64,000 nt of DNA. It comes from UPXZ01 sp049840795. GTDB lineage: Bacteria > Bacteroidota > Bacteroidia > Bacteroidales > Paludibacteraceae. The notes under the pieces are model-generated. The model was not told the origin of the DNA, did no database searches, and was given only the letters and a program-made list of their open reading frames with translations. A program made the position numbers and the translations under genes. This document shows, piece after piece, positions 1-10,687 of the stretch (within the stretch, counting starts at the first letter, position 1; each line of letters begins with the position of its first letter). The stretch lies in contig JASGJK010000033.1 in the NCBI GenBank assembly GCA_049840795.1, forward strand, positions 1-64,000. The letters are read 5' to 3'.

Positions 1-1529
1 GTTGTGTGCTTGACTAAGTACGTATTGCTAAGGTTAATCGGGAAACACGATGAATCCGAACAGCACCTGCGCACCGCTATGCGCGATTGCTCTTCTTGCT
101 TCGTCCCGAACACCAAAAACAAGTAGCGTGCTATTCTTGCCGACCCTGAAGCAAGTGACAATGACAAATACGTTGCGGTAACAATGTTGCGCAATGCGGA
201 AATTGCAGCGAAAAGAAGTGTTTCCTTTATCAGAGTCTTGGAACAGCCACCGTTTATGCTAAAAAAGGACAACAAGTTTGAGCCGGAGCAAACGATGAAG
301 AAGCCATTTCAAAAGGAATTTACGAAACTTCTGCAAAATCTACAGTTATTCGCAAAATGCAGCGTTGAATATGTACGATGAAGTTGGTACAAATCAAACC
401 AGCACAATTGGTTTTCACATCCTACAAGAAGGAGATGAATATAATTTTCTATTGCTAAAGGTGGCGGATCGGCTAACAATAGTATTTTAGAAACCAAAGC
501 ATTGAGTAAATAGTAAAAAATTCTTGACAGAAAAAATGAAAACACTCGGAACAGCCGCTTGTCCTCCATATCACATTGCGTTTGTCATTGGAGGAACCTA
601 TCTTTGCCGATGCTTGTGGAACGGTAAAGTAGGCTTAAACCCAAAATGTCAGCAATTCCATTACGGGAAATGAACATTGGGTAGCATTCCACCGAGATGT
701 GGAAATGAAACAAATACTTTGAAAGTTTATACCAAAAGTGGGCTACGACGGATGATGAATGCTAGCCAAATTGGCATCATCCGCTTATCTCGTCACAGAA
801 GAACTGTATGTGGAATGGCTGTTTCTTGCTCTGCCAACCACAATATCAAAGCTAAAATCAATAAAGACGGGCTTTGGGTTGAAAAAAATGGAAAATAGTG
901 GGAATTTATACCTGCTGAATATCGCCGACAAGGCAAAGGAAACGCTGTAAAATTAGACTTGAACCAAGCAATATATGAAATTCTGAAAACCTTATCGCAA
1001 TATCCTGTTGCTACACGCCTGTCACTTACAGGTACTGTGTTGTAGGACACAATGCACACGCAAAACTAAAAGAATACTCAACAGCAAAAGAAACTGCCAC
1101 AATGCCTTAAAGACCATGCGATTCTATGCCGACCTGCTAAAACTCCTAAAGGGAATGCCTTCAGGATTCTTTGGGCCTACAACAGCATGACGTATGGACA
1201 GCTACGTGGATTTATTTCAATCAAAAGGGTGGAAATATGGTGATGATTGCCAAAGGACATCCGCAGTAGCAAGTGACCATGAAAAAATAGGCGTATTTTA
1301 GTGGGTCTATTGTTGGGAGGTCCCGCCGACATTTTGGCAGAGCAAAACATCAAAAAGGTGGAATGTCTTGAATATCCTAAGAATATAGGAATGGAAGCCA
1401 TCTGGAAAATAGAAGTGGAAGACTTTCCCGCATTTATTCTGGTGGACGATAAAGGAAATGATTTCTTTCAGCAGATAAAAAAGCGACGCGGTTTGTTGAG
1501 AAAGAAACTTTTTTCAAACCAAAAAATAA
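1..1529 (+). pseudogene. Class I fumarate hydratase, shattered by frameshifts; 5' end outside window
   Basis: Pieces in all three forward frames line up in order with class I (iron-sulfur) fumarase, which interconverts fumarate and malate in the TCA cycle. Recognisable blocks are DPEASDNDKY near 140, AKGGGSAN near 455, TLGTAACPPYHIAFVIGG at 540-595, NIKAKINKDGLWVEK near 845, and GMEAIWKIEVEDFPAFILVDD at 1388-1450 (quoted in part). The extreme N-terminus (roughly 25 residues) lies before base 1. More than ten indels are needed to restore one frame. The segment that should carry the CQDTGTA motif (near 225) has lost bases and changed residues, so at least part of this looks like real decay and not only read error. 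The probable stop is near 1527, just before a strong terminator. Family identification is firm; whether the gene is dead or badly sequenced is not settled. Confidence 0.85.
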
Positions 1530-1531
1530 GC

Positions 1532-1566
1532 AAAAACTCCTCTAAAAGAAAATTAGAGGAGTTTTT
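1532..1566. terminator. Bidirectional intrinsic terminator between fumarase and phosphatase
   Basis: A perfect 14-bp inverted repeat (AAAAACTCCTCTAA, then its complement) closes a short A-rich loop and has A and T tracts on opposite sides. It can terminate both the plus-strand fumarase and the minus-strand phosphatase that converge here. Confidence 0.8.
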
Positions 1567-1623
1567 GTTTTATATATACAATTTCACGATGTTGCAACGA
1601 TCAAAAATCCTGCAAAAAAGATT

Positions 1624-2573
1624 TTACTTCTTTTTTGAATACTTATAAATACAATTACCTGCTTTATTGATAAAAAAAACAGATAAATTAGTATCACCGG
1701 CCGATAAAATAGAGAAACCCGATTGGTTTGAACAAAATTTTGTTCCTGTGGTGGTTGAAACAGCTCGAGAACCCGATGCTCAACTATTTGTAAAATACTG
1801 TACCGGTGAATCTTTCATTTGGATGTGTTGAAAATTATGGATATGTCCGTTAATGTAGAAATCTACATTGTGTTTTTTCAATATTGGGTTCTCGAATTTG
1901 TTTGCATATCTGTTCTCTCCTATTTCATCTTTTAATGTGTAAGCGTAAACGGGATAATATGCCCGAAAACCACTTTCCATTTTTCTTTTGAAACCGTTAG
2001 AACACTATCCACAAAATGTAACTGGTTTTGATAATCTTCTTTGCAGGCATCAGGATACTCTTCTGGATTATTTCTGTATTTGTTAATCATAGGCGAAGTG
2101 TCGATAAAAACAAAACGAACAGCTGTTGTGTCGTTAATTTTTGGGAGAAAGTATAATATTTAGAAGGCATTACCCAGCGGCGACTTATCTGTTTTGTAAT
2201 CTAAAAAGGCCTGAGTATTGCCTCTATATTCGTGATTCCCGCACAGAGCAAACGAATCAAGCATCAATTCCGGATGTTTGTAAATAAGTTCATAATTTGT
2301 CATCCATAGTGGATCGGAAACACTGGCTATACCATTAAAATGATGAATATCGCCAACGGCTGCAACAAATTCTATATCTGCTTTATCTGCCCAAATACCC
2401 ATTTGCTCGGCTATTGGTTTTTGATCATAATAGCCATTCCTTCCCAAATCGTTTGCTACAAGCACGTTGTATCCATCCAATTCGGCATCGGTAATGATTA
2501 TTTGCTTATTTTGACTATTGACTTGAAGAAAAAACAAAATGACAAATGATACTATTGTGAATATTCTTTTCAT
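1624..2573 (-). pseudogene. Secreted metallophosphoesterase (tartrate-resistant acid phosphatase-like), frameshifted
   Basis: The N-terminal piece (2573-2160) has a signal peptide followed by the family's metal-ligand blocks: a degenerate first motif near NDLGRNGYYD, then AAVGDIHH and CGNHEYRG. After one or more frameshifts the chain resumes at 1980-1780 with NGHIHNFQH, the C-terminal His motif. A further shift restores a C-terminal beta-domain ending at the stop at 1624-1626. At least three indels are needed. The family hydrolyses phosphate monoesters in the periplasm or outside the cell. It is last in a minus-strand group with the beta-helix lipoprotein and TonB-dependent receptor upstream, which suggests a scavenging locus. 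Confidence 0.8.
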
Positions 2574-2709
2574 ATATTTGTTTTATGTTAGATAATTATT
2601 CTTATTAACCCATCCCATTCTTATAGGACGTGTTTTATGTAATATGATAAAAACTACTTCTGTAATCACTTACAAAAGTAGTTAGCTTAATAATCAAAAT
2701 GTAAATTTA

Positions 2710-3994
2710 TTATAAGCCATATGCTCCAAAATACGTAGCAGGAGCAGATGAAGTGTATGTTTTACCATCTATGGTAATTCCAGATGTGCCAAAATGACGG
2801 GTAAATGTGTTGATTCCGCCTGTAAGCCGGTGAACCCAATTTTAAATGAAAATCCCAAGAATCATTGAAGGTTTGTGGTATGTTCTCACTTTTAGTTGTT
2901 CCGGCATTAATATCAATCGTTGAGTAAAGGCGTAAAGTTTACAAAGTTTCGATTTTTATGTCCGGCAGTTGAGCTAACGATATCGTTTGCTCCTTTCAAT
3001 TGACCGTTTGTTTCGTTAGGTTGATATTGTGTTACGCCTGTTGCGGTTGAAGCAAAGAAATAATTAGGCGTAATTATAATACGTGCATCTTCTGGATTTC
3101 CTACATCGCGTTTAACCGCCCATCGCGCATTATAAGTTAAATTGTTGTATAATTCGGCAAATACATTCATCTCTATCCAAAAAGAACCTCCTTTTACTTC
3201 GGACGTCTCCAGCCGGTATTTACGATGGTGTTATTATTAAACAAAGATATGCGCTTGTGGAGTCAAAGCTCCGTTATTTGATAGTTTAAAGCATTTGAGT
3301 TTGCATCGTAAATCAAGTTGTAGCATACGTCAGCTAAACATCCTGATTTATAATTAATAGCTTCGCCACCATCAAAGCCATTGGCTATAAATTTGTTGTT
3401 TTTTACAATCGATTCACCGCCCGTGATATAAATATGGTCTTCTGCATTGTTTCTGAATACGCAATTTTGAATGACCACTTTTCCTTTTGTATTGCAGAAG
3501 TGAAAGCCAGGTACACCTTCTCCGGTGGTGGTTTTAAATAAATGATACTGATATGATTTTGATGCTTCAGTAGTTTGTGCGCCACCATATTCGATATTTG
3601 TGTGGTCAAGTAGTACTTCCTTTGAATCGTATCCGCAAATGATACCTCCCCAATAGCGTTTGAAACGATTGGCTTCGGTACGATATTTTTCATCGATGGT
3701 AAAGCGTATAGGTTTTGAATCGGTACCATAGCAATATAAATTACCTAAAACGATGAATTCAGGACGTACTATCGTGTCTGAAAAAATAATATTTACACCC
3801 TCTTCAATAAATAAAGACGTATTTATAGGAACAACGTAGTGGTCTTTTATCACCACCGTAGTGTCTTTTCGCCAAACAATGGAGCCGGAAGGATATTCTC
3901 TGCCAGTTGTTTTTTCTTCGTTTGAAGTCTCGCAAGAAATAAAGCTTATAACAGTTGTTAAAGCGATAAGGAATAAAAAACTAAGTTTCTTCAT
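2710..3994 (-). pseudogene. Right-handed beta-helix lipoprotein, frameshifted
   Basis: The start at 3994 gives a lipoprotein signal (hydrophobic stretch then FISC, Cys near residue 21). The body has the repeated short strands of a right-handed parallel beta-helix with aligned Asn and Gly turns (for example VVIQNCVFRNN, SIVKNNKFIANG). The first frame stops at 3263. The chain resumes in another frame over 3170-2913 (YNNLTYNARWAV) and again to a stop at 2710-2712, so at least three indels separate the parts. Such proteins are surface lipoproteins of unknown ligand next to TonB-dependent receptors in Bacteroidota. The 24-bp gap to the receptor indicates co-transcription. Confidence 0.75.
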
Positions 3995-4017
3995 TTTACT
4001 AAAAAATTATATAATTA

Positions 4018-6778
4018 TTATGGTAATTTAAATCGGATACCCGCTAAAAGTGAAGGTGTTATGTAATCTTTTCTAATAATAGTTTCGCCGTTGTTAGAAG
4101 ATTGCAGTGGAAAACTATCGTTATAGGAATTGGCTGTTTTTGTAAATCGGACGATAGGTGTGGTGAGTAAATCATTTGCCTTTACAAAGAGTGATAGCCC
4201 ATTTCTAAATTTCTTTTCGGCAGAAACTCCCAACTGAAAATTTCCTTTTTGCCAATAGTCGGAATTGTAGTAGTTAGAAGCAATCACTATTTTGTCGCCT
4301 ATGTAAGTTAGAGCAATTTGTGCATCTAAGCCGTGGTTCACATTTTTATAAAGTAAAGATAGATTGGCTACGTGAGCTGCCTGCCCCACCAACGGACGAG
4401 ATTGATACTTGGAACTTGTAAAATAATTACCGTTTTCGTCTTTGGCATAAACCATTTTTGTCGTGGTAATAACGGAATGTGTGTATGTGTAATTAGCCTT
4501 GATGCCAAATAGCTTCACGTATTTTATAAAATCAATTTCTCCTCCAAAGTTTTGTGCATTCCCCAGGTTCTCCGGTCGGTAGCCGTATTGACGATTATTT
4601 ATTGAAGTATATGCCATTTCAATTGGATTTTGAAGATGCTTGTAAAAAGCTCCAATCAATATCTGTTCAGTAGGTCTATGAAAATATTCCCAGCGCATAT
4701 CAACATTATCAATAAGCGAATGTTTCAGATCTGGATTTCCAAATTCATTATAGCCTTCTTCTTCCGATTCTTTTTCGTAAGGAATTATTTCAAAAAATCC
4801 TTGACGGTTTAATGATTTGTAATAACTTGCCCTAATGTTTGTTTTATTGTTGTAAGCATATTTTAAATTGATATTAGGAAGATAATCATAGTATATTTTA
4901 GAACCGTCTTGTGCCACCACGAGGTTTTCGGAGTGCATATGGTAGTGTAGTTTTGTGTATTCATACCTCAATCCGGCAATGACCTCTAATTTTTTATACT
5001 CCCATTTAGTTTGAGCATAATATGCACCTATCATTTCATCGGCATCGTAATATGCTTCATTGATAATTCCACTTGGAGTGTCGAGTACCCAGTCAACATT
5101 GTCAATTATATCATAGTAGTCTGAATTTGTGATTTTTCCTACATTTGGAAATTTAATTCTATAACTTACGTTGAAATTTTCTCTATTCTTATTTTTGAAA
5201 TAAGCCACCACCTCGAAACTCAAATCGTCCAATCAATGTTTTTAATTTATATGTCAGATTGATTAATCCCGAATAGTCCTGATCGTTATTGTGTTCCCAT
5301 ATACGATTTGAACCGTCTCCATCAAAATAAATATCGTCAACATAATTTTGACGGAGATTGTCTAATTTCAAATACATACGGTCCGGTGTGTTTTGTCCGG
5401 CATTGGAATAGGCAACTGTCCAATCAAAAAAGAAATTGGTAAAAAAACGATGATGACCGAAAAGCGTTGATGCAAATATCTGTTGTTTTGTCAACATCAA
5501 ACGTGTTTGATAGGACATATCTGCATTGCCTTTGTCAGGCTCATAATATAATTTGAAATTTGTGGAATTTGACTGGCGAACCTGTGTCGCGTCATTGTAA
5601 AAAAAGACGTTATATAATTCAAACTTATGATTTTCATTGAATTTATAATCAAGTTTGGTGTGAAGCCCTGTTTTTATTTCCACTTCATTGTAAGTGCGGT
5701 ATTTTATATCGGTTAATCTAACGGCTTGCTCTGTTTGTAGCATTTCATCGCCAAATATCGTTTGTTCTTTTCCCTTATTATGCCGTTGAAAGTTGCCGGC
5801 TAAAAGTAATCCTAACTTTCCGTCAAAAAAGCGATTTCCAATAGAGAATCCCACCACCGCGTTGGGATAAGGAGTGTCCTTACTTATAGAAGGTAATTTT
5901 GCTTGAAAATCAGAAACAGAAGCGGCATAACTTTTTCCAAACTTTTCGTAAGGAGTAATACCCACTATTGCATTCCTGTTGTAGGTAATGCCTTGATGAT
6001 TAAATGAATAAGAATCATATCCCAAAGCTGCATTTGCCATTACCGAAAAGTATGCCGGCGCATCTTTCATTACTAAATTAACGGCGCCACCCGTTGCATC
6101 TCCTTCAGTTTCGGCAGTTCGTGTTTTGCTCACTTCTAAGCGGTCGAGCAATTCACTCGGAAACAGGTTCAAAGGCACATATCTTTGATTGTCGTTAGGG
6201 CTTGCAATTTTTACGCCATTTACCAATGTTATATTGTACCTCTTGTCCATGCCACGTATTACGGCGTATTGTGCATTCCCGGAATTGTTTGACTTGTCGA
6301 GAACGACTCCTGAAATGCGCTGAAGGACATTGGCAACATCTAAATCGGGTGAAATCTCAATGGCATTGGCGCTTACTATATTTAAAATATTTGGAGAAAG
6401 TTTTTCTAAATTTCTTGCACCAAACTCGTTGGAACGAGAGCTTGCAATCACTTCGACCGATTTCAGTTCAATACCTTTGTGATTCATATTTATTATCACA
6501 TCTTTCAACCCTTCCGATGGGACATTTACCTTTTTTTCGATGAGCGCATACCCCAATGATTTACAAACAATAGTTACTTCCCCAATTTGTACCTCTTTTA
6601 GAAAAAAAGTTCCATCCAAACCGCTCATTATTGAAATTCGCGGATCTTCCTTGAGGTATATTGATGCTCCTACTAATAATTCGCCGTTTTCGGCATCTCT
6701 GATTATACCACGAATATTTGTAGCAGTAAGACTGATGAAAGTAAGAAAGAAAAATACCGTGCTGTAATATTTTTTCAT
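4018..6778 (-). pseudogene. TonB-dependent receptor, one frameshift
   Basis: Two overlapping minus-strand reading frames (6778-5189 and 5232-4018) together make one receptor of about 910 residues. Order of parts: signal peptide; a carboxypeptidase-regulatory-like domain (about 20-100); a plug domain with VQVI-type block DVANVLQRISGVV and the conserved LNLFPSELLDRLEVSKT region (about 130-240); then the outer-membrane beta-barrel ending in AGIRFKLP. The break lies in an A-rich run near 5195-5205 and one base restores the frame. The likely role is TonB-driven uptake across the outer membrane, substrate unknown; the linked phosphatase suggests a phosphorylated compound, which is inference only. 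One indel could also be a sequence error. Confidence 0.85.
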
Positions 6779-6797
6779 CTCGAAGTTATTTTGACCA

Positions 6798-6805
6798 CAA
6801 AAGTA
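6798..6805 (-). promoter_or_regulatory. -7 box of the TonB-receptor operon
   Basis: Read on the minus strand this is TACTTTTG, a match to the Bacteroidota -7 consensus TAnnTTTG, 20 bp upstream of the receptor start. I see no clear -33 box. Confidence 0.5.
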
Positions 6806-7012
6806 GTTTAGGTGTATTACAATAAAGTTTCATTTGTGTTTCAGAAAAAAACCAAATGAGTTATTTTTCCATTACATGCGCGAACTTGAGAAATGTAAAA
6901 AGTGTAAAATAATGAGAAGCAATATAGTATTTCTCGACCCAGTAAATTTAACTTTACAGTGCAATGAAACAAACATAAAAACACATCTTTGAATAATCAT
7001 AAGATGGTATAT

Positions 7013-7044
7013 GTTGTATTGTTTACCAATTAATTTTATCTTTG
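7013..7044 (+). promoter_or_regulatory. Promoter of the yccF-like gene
   Basis: GTTG at 7013-7016 and TATCTTTG at 7037-7044 with 20 bp between them fit the Bacteroidota -33/-7 pattern. The ATG at 7068 follows at a suitable distance, and this placement argues against the upstream in-frame ATG at 7011. Confidence 0.6.
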
Positions 7045-7067
7045 CAAAACATACAAAAAATCGGTAT

Positions 7068-7445
7068 ATGAAAACCCTCGGTAATATTCTCTGGCTCGTT
7101 TTTGGCGGATTTATTTCCGCCACTGAATATGTGGTCGCCAGTGTCGCGATGATGGTTACCATTATAGGTATCCCATTTGGTATTCAAACGCTGAAATTAG
7201 CGGTGTTGATGCTTTGGCCCTTTGGCGCTAAAATCATCGATAAACCGAATAAATCGGGTTGCCTTTCTTTTGGAATGAATGTAATTTGGTTTTTTGTGGG
7301 AAGCGTATGGATAAGTATAACGCACGTTCTGCTGGGAATTGTCTTTGCCATAACCATTATAGGGCTTCCATTTGCAAAACAACACTTCAAATTTGCAAAA
7401 TTGGCGTTTGCCCCGTTCGGAAAGGACATCCAGTTTGGTTGGTAA
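7068..7445 (+). CDS. YccF-domain inner-membrane protein
   Basis: 125 residues with two copies of the YccF-type motif: a hydrophobic segment followed by TIIGIPFGIQTLKLA (first half) and TIIGLPFAKQHFKFAKLA (second half), each ahead of a short WPFG/APFG block. The family is a small multi-pass inner-membrane protein of unknown function. The ATG at 7068 was chosen over 7011 because a promoter lies between them and homologues begin MKTLGNILW. It is monocistronic or leads into the ABC-F gene 59 bp downstream, which has its own -7 box at 7478-7485. Confidence 0.85.
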   Translation: MKTLGNILWLVFGGFISATEYVVASVAMMVTIIGIPFGIQTLKLAVLMLWPFGAKIIDKPNKSGCLSFGMNVIWFFVGSVWISITHVLLGIVFAITIIGLPFAKQHFKFAKLAFAPFGKDIQFGW

Positions 7446-7504
7446 ACTTTGTAAGCTCCTATACCATTTATTTTGACTATCTTTGTGTAAATTTTTGATG
7501 AGTT

Positions 7505-9400
7505 ATGATCAGTTATTTACAGGTAGAAAATCTTACTAAATCCTTTGGAGACAAACTTCTTTTCGATAATATTTCGTTCGGAATTTCTGATAATCAACGT
7601 GTAGCGCTTATTGCTAAAAATGGAACAGGCAAAACCACACTTTTGAATATTATCGGGCGAAAAGAAAGCGCCGACAGTGGAAATATTTCATCCAAAAAAG
7701 ACTTGCGTATTGGATATTTAGAGCAATTGCCGGTTTTCCCTAAAGAACTTTCAGTGATTGATGCCTGTTTGCAATCCGACAATGAGGTTGTGCGTACCAT
7801 TTCGGCTTACGAACACGCTATGCTCCACCCCGATGAAGAGAAAATGGCTGAGATACTTACGTTGATGGATGTGCATAAAGCGTGGGATTATGAAACTCGT
7901 GTCAAGCAAATTCTGGGAAAGCTTAAGATTACTAATTTCGAACAAAAGATAGGAGAACTTTCAGGCGGGCAACTAAAACGTGTCGCATTGGCAAATGTGC
8001 TGATTAGTGAACCGGAATTACTTATCTTGGATGAACCGACCAACCACCTCGATTTGGAAATGGTTGAATGGCTGGAGGATTTCCTGAAGCGCTCTACTAT
8101 GTCTTTGTTGATGGTTACACACGACCGTTATTTCCTGGATCGCGTGTGTACCGATATTTTGGAATTAGATAATCACACCCTTTTTAACTATTCAGGTAAT
8201 TACACATATTATCTTGAAAAACGTCAAGAGCGTATTGAGATATTTAATGCCGAGACAGCTTCTGCTCAAAATATCTATCGGAAAGAATTGGACTGGATGC
8301 GTCGCCAGCCCCAAGCGCGGGCAACCAAAGCCAAGGATAGAATAGACCGGTTTTATGACATTGAAGAACGTGCCAAACAACGGCAAGTGAATGAGAACGT
8401 GAAACTGGCGGTGAAAGCGACTTATCTCGGGTCTAAAATTTTTGAAGCAAAATACATCAGCAAATCATTTGGAGAATTAAAAATCTTAGATAACTTTTAT
8501 TACAATTTTGCACGATATGAGAAATTGGGCATTGTAGGAAAAAACGGAACGGGTAAAAGCACTTTTTTGAAATTGATTTTAGGTGAGATTCGTCCCGATA
8601 GCGGAAGCATTGACGTGGGAGAAACCGTGCAGTTTGGGTATTATAGTCAAGACGGCTTGGCTTTTAATGAAGAAATGAAGGTGATTGATGTAGTACGTGA
8701 CATTGCCGAAGAGGTCAATCTTGGAAATGGTAAAAAGATGTCCGCGTCGCAATTTTTGAATTATTTTTTATTTACTCCCGAAACACAACATAATTTTGTG
8801 TATAAGTTGAGCGGAGGTGAAAAAAGACGACTACATTTATGCACGGTATTGATGCAAAATCCAAACTTTTTGGTGCTTGACGAGCCAACCAATGATTTGG
8901 ATATTGTTACCTTAAATATACTGGAAGATTATTTGCAAACCTTTAAAGGATGTGTAATTGTGGTGAGCCACGACCGTTATTTTATGGATAAAATCGTAGA
9001 TCATCTTTTTGTCTTTGAAGGCGAAGGCGTAGTGAGGGATTTTCCCGGAAATTATACGCAATATAGAGAATATGTTCCCCAGCCTTCAGGGGGAGTTTCA
9101 AAAGAAACTGAAAACAAGAAAAACACTATACAAAGTAAAACAAAAGAGGATTTTATCTCTTCTGAAATGGAACAGAATAAGGTCAAGCCTCGCAAAATGT
9201 CATTCAGTGAGAAGCGAGAGTTTGAAGCATTGGAAATAGAAATCCTGGAACTGGAGAAAGAAAAAACTGAAATAGAAATTAAATTATCTTCCGGGCAGTT
9301 GAATGCACAAGAAATAACCGAATTGCCCAAGCGTTTTGGCGAACTGACAGAGCTGATTAATGAAAAAACGATGCGATGGTTGGAACTCAGTGAAATATAA
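7505..9400 (+). CDS. ABC-F family ATPase (Uup-like)
   Basis: 631 residues with two ABC domains in one chain and no membrane segments, as in soluble ABC-F translation factors. First domain: Walker A AKNGTGKT near 38-45 (its first Gly is Ala), signature LSGGQ near 152, Walker B LLILDEP near 172. Second domain: GKNGTGKS near 345, LSGGE near 435, LVLDEPTND. A charged linker and a C-terminal coiled coil (about 560-630, Glu/Lys rich) point to the Uup subgroup and not EttA. Uup-type proteins act at the ribosome or on branched DNA/RNA structures. The start is the ATG preceded by the overlapping region downstream of a -7 box at 7478. Confidence 0.9.
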   Translation: MISYLQVENLTKSFGDKLLFDNISFGISDNQRVALIAKNGTGKTTLLNIIGRKESADSGNISSKKDLRIGYLEQLPVFPKELSVIDACLQSDNEVVRTISAYEHAMLHPDEEKMAEILTLMDVHKAWDYETRVKQILGKLKITNFEQKIGELSGGQLKRVALANVLISEPELLILDEPTNHLDLEMVEWLEDFLKRSTMSLLMVTHDRYFLDRVCTDILELDNHTLFNYSGNYTYYLEKRQERIEIFNAETASAQNIYRKELDWMRRQPQARATKAKDRIDRFYDIEERAKQRQVNENVKLAVKATYLGSKIFEAKYISKSFGELKILDNFYYNFARYEKLGIVGKNGTGKSTFLKLILGEIRPDSGSIDVGETVQFGYYSQDGLAFNEEMKVIDVVRDIAEEVNLGNGKKMSASQFLNYFLFTPETQHNFVYKLSGGEKRRLHLCTVLMQNPNFLVLDEPTNDLDIVTLNILEDYLQTFKGCVIVVSHDRYFMDKIVDHLFVFEGEGVVRDFPGNYTQYREYVPQPSGGVSKETENKKNTIQSKTKEDFISSEMEQNKVKPRKMSFSEKREFEALEIEILELEKEKTEIEIKLSSGQLNAQEITELPKRFGELTELINEKTMRWLELSEI

Positions 9401-9407
9401 AGGCTTT

Positions 9408-9477
9408 AAAAACAGAAAGGTAGCCACGCCTGACTACCAATCTTTGTTAACCTTAAATCTAATACTATGAAAAAATC
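9408..9477 (-). ncRNA. Candidate small RNA of about 70 nt, with promoter and terminator
   Basis: On the minus strand a full transcription unit can be read: -33 TTTG at 9515-9512, a 20-bp spacer, -7 TACTTTTG at 9491-9484, a start expected near 9477, and an intrinsic terminator. The terminator is an 8-bp stem (GGTAGTCA with GGCG loop and TGGCTACC) at 9438-9419 followed by a T-rich run to 9408. The body includes AGTATTAGATTTAAGG and ACAAAGATTGG. I recall similar strings recurring in Bacteroidales intergenic regions, unverified. It has no ORF and ends 8 bp from the stop of the convergent ABC-F gene. Its function is unknown. Confidence 0.6.
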
Positions 9478-9603
9478 ACGAAACAAAAGTACAATAGATT
9501 CTTATTTTTACCAAATTTTCAATCGAAAAGCGCCTGTATTTTATGCATTTTTAACTTAATCGTAAAAAGGGTTCTAATGAATGAAATTTGAAAGCAAAAG
9601 AAT

Positions 9604-10576
9604 TTAAAAACCGATAGATTTCAAATTTAACCCCTCGCATTCATCTAATCCAAATATTAAATTCATATTTTGTACCGCCTGCCCTGACGCTCCTTTCAGC
9701 AGATTGTCAATCATTGATACGATGAGTAAATAAGCGTCGTGTTTTTCTAAATAAACAATCGCTTTATTCGTATTCACCACTTGTTTCATATCCGGATTTT
9801 TGTCGGTAACAAAAGTAAAAGCGGCGTGTCTGTAAAAATCTTGATATAGTTTTTTTGCTTCTTCAATGGTTAAATCGCATTTAGTGTAAACGGTTGCATA
9901 AATGCCACGTGCAAAGTTTCCCCTTACCGGTATAAAATGAATAGGCTGATTAAAACCGGGTTGCATTTGGTACATTGACTGGCGAATTTCGTGCAAATGC
10001 TGGTGCTCAAAGGGTTTATAAACTGAAAATGTTATTATTTCTCCAGCTAAAATGCGATGTTTCGGTAGGTTTTACACCAGCACCAGTTGAACCCGTGATT
10101 GCATTTACGTGGATTTCGTTGACCAATAATTGTTTCATAGCCAGAGGCAGCAGTGCCAATTGAATAGCCGTAGCAAAGCATCCGGGATTAGCAATGTGTT
10201 CCGAATAACGTATAATTTCGCGGTTCATTTCAGGAAGTCCGTAAACAAAGTCGTGTTCGGGGCGAACCATTCTGAAATCAGTGGATAAATCTATGATTTT
10301 AACTTGTTTCGGAACGTTGTGTTCATCTAAGAATTTTTTGCTATCACCGTGTGCCGAACATAAAAACAGCACATCGACATTATTTAAGGGTAACTCATCT
10401 GTAAAATACAGTTCAGTTTCACCAATCAAACCGCTATGAATATTTATAATAGGGTTTCCAGCATTACTGGTGCTGTTTACAAACTCAATTTCCACATTCG
10501 GATGATTGATCAAAATCCGAATTAATTCACCGGCAGTATAACCTGCACCGCCTATAATTCCTGCTTTTATTTTCAT
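9604..10576 (-). pseudogene. argC: N-acetyl-gamma-glutamyl-phosphate reductase, single frameshift
   Basis: ArgC reduces N-acetylglutamyl phosphate to the semialdehyde in arginine synthesis. The N-terminal frame (10576-10016) has the NADP-binding GGAGYTAGEL motif at residues 9-18 and the catalytic Cys in ANPGCFATA. The frame then stops after SWRNNNIFSL. The C-terminal half continues in another frame from SVYKPFEHQHLHEI to FGLDECEGL (stop at 9604). Removing one T from a short T run near 10028-10033 joins them into about 323 residues, the normal length. No other arg genes are adjacent. With only one homopolymer indel and all motifs intact, a sequence error or a very recent mutation are both possible. 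Confidence 0.85.
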
Positions 10577-10687
10577 TTTTTAGACTTTTAGAACCAAGAA
10601 CAAGGACAAAAGACTTATCCCTAAGATTCTATTTATGTTTATTTTCTATATACCTTTTCAAACATCCAAACAGTTGAACTTTCAAAC

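Noticed and set aside
9467..9559. 30-codon plus-strand ORF starting MKKSRNK
   Set aside because: It lies over the minus-strand promoter and sRNA, has no ribosome site or family resemblance, and the promoter/terminator reading explains the sequence better.
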